From the NCBI GenBank assembly GCA_003545155.1, contig DQCH01000037.1, positions 1 to 5,778 of the forward strand: DNA of 5,778 bases. Reading direction: 5' to 3'. Under the pieces are notes generated by a model that saw only the letters and a list, made by a program, of their open reading frames with translations, did not search any database and was not told where the DNA came from. Position 1 is the first letter of the stretch; the number at the start of each line of letters is the position of its first letter. Below, in pieces: positions 5,191 to 5,778 of this stretch. Origin of the DNA: Candidatus Acetothermia bacterium (GTDB lineage Bacteria > Bipolaricaulota > Bipolaricaulia > UBA7950 > UBA9294). The position numbers were made by a program, and so were the translations under genes.

Positions 5191-5778
5191 CTCTCTATTA
5201 CCTCCTTCACCTGCGATAGGATCCTTCCGTTTAAGAGACGGGTTTCAATCCGCTCTCCCGGGGAGAGGAAAGTGACGTTACGGAGTGGGGTTGGCTTACC
5301 TGGAATGAAAGTGAGGGAGTAGCCGTGGCGAAGAGGTAAGGAGGGGTCGGCAAGGCGCAGGAGATCCTCCAACCTAACTGCATCGCGCTGGCGCTTTTTC
5401 CACGCCTCTCCGGTCAGTCGGAGAAGCTCAGCGAGGCGTAGATCGAGTCCCTGGGCAAGCATCTCTACCCTTCGTCCGGGGATGCGGAAGATGTATCCCT
5501 TGAGGTGTGTCTGCAGCCCTTGTACTCTGCGTTCGAGGAGGGCGCGCATGTTTCGCTGCGATTTTGCAAGGAAGGCGACAAGAGAGGTGAGAACCTCAAA
5601 GTGATCGGGGGTGACGAGCTCGGCGGCGGCCGAAGGGGTAGGGGCGCGCAGGTCGGCGACGAAGTCAGCAATGGTGAAGTCGATCTCGTGGCCGACGGCC
5701 GAGACGATGGGGATCTCGCAGTCAAAGATCGCCCGAGCGACCCGCTCCTCGTTGAATGAAGCGAGGTCCTCGAGCGAC
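5187..5778 (-). CDS. xseA: Exodeoxyribonuclease VII large subunit, C-terminal part (cut by window edge)
   Basis: The last 196 residues of XseA, the catalytic subunit of exonuclease VII; the start lies beyond the right edge. The first complete codon is at 5777-5775. The frame begins SLEDLASFNEE, the end of the conserved GGGSxEDL region, then SAVGHEIDFTIADFVADLRA. The VGHExD His and Asp correspond to the E. coli catalytic His238 and Asp241, and APTPSAAAEL follows. A coiled-coil stretch and a C-terminal domain with LRHGYSL and a final GRILSQVKEV segment complete it. From the conserved His to the C-terminus there are 166 residues, against about 218 in E. coli, so the coiled-coil arm is shorter. 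An internal ATG at 5549 is not the start, because the family sequence continues upstream without interruption. It is the first visible gene of the xseA-xseB-trxB operon. Confidence 0.96.
   Translation of the reverse strand, partial: SLEDLASFNEERVARAIFDCEIPIVSAVGHEIDFTIADFVADLRAPTPSAAAELVTPDHFEVLTSLVAFLAKSQRNMRALLERRVQGLQTHLKGYIFRIPGRRVEMLAQGLDLRLAELLRLTGEAWKKRQRDAVRLEDLLRLADPSLPLRHGYSLTFIPGKPTPLRNVTFLSPGERIETRLLNGRILSQVKEVIES
5201..5207 (-). promoter_or_regulatory. Shine-Dalgarno of xseB, inside the 3' end of xseA
   Basis: AAGGAGG on the minus strand lies ten bases before the TTG start of xseB. It is embedded in the xseA coding sequence and decides in favour of the rare TTG start. Confidence 0.75.

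Noticed and set aside
5465..5725. Minus-strand open frame rich in Ser and Pro, 86 codons
   Set aside because: It lies inside xseA in another frame; the xseA frame shows clear family motifs over the same bases, and the low-complexity Ser/Pro content is typical of a shadow frame in GC-rich DNA.

Overview
The window is bacterial, moderately GC-rich DNA that is densely packed with genes. Five protein families are recognisable beyond reasonable doubt (RarA, acylphosphatase, acyl-CoA synthetase, thioredoxin reductase, exonuclease VII). All are widespread bacterial housekeeping families, and nothing here fixes a phylum. Shine-Dalgarno sites are strong in front of several genes, and GTG/TTG starts are in play. 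There is no phage, insertion sequence, CRISPR array, tRNA or rRNA that I can recognise.

Layout: positions 1-292 hold no gene I can name. They are visibly more AT-rich than the rest and carry one weak promoter-like pair. The plus-strand gene rarA (293-1582) encodes the replication-fork AAA+ ATPase. Converging on it from the minus strand is a 55-codon gene (1689-1856) for a ribbon-helix-helix DNA-binding protein, which is easy to miss because of its size. It has its own near-consensus promoter, a long Shine-Dalgarno and an inverted repeat sitting on the -10 box. Divergent from it, on the plus strand, is the acylphosphatase gene acyP (1946-2230).

From 2241 to the right edge every gene lies on the minus strand. 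In transcription order these are xseA (cut by the window edge), xseB, trxB, then after a 130-base gap a long-chain acyl-CoA synthetase gene that ends 10 bases from acyP. xseA and xseB overlap by the bases TTGA, and trxB begins at or just after the xseB stop, so these three are almost certainly one translationally coupled operon. The synthetase may be its last gene or have its own promoter; I see no convincing promoter or terminator in the gap.

Functionally, rarA and xseAB both concern DNA replication and repair, trxB concerns thiol redox, and the synthetase feeds fatty acids into lipid metabolism. I see no evidence that they form one pathway. The items most worth a second look are the orphan ribbon-helix-helix regulator with its operator-like promoter, and the thioredoxin reductase, whose NADPH 2'-phosphate motif is altered by a substitution and a three-residue insertion. 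I did not find a convincing new multi-gene system.
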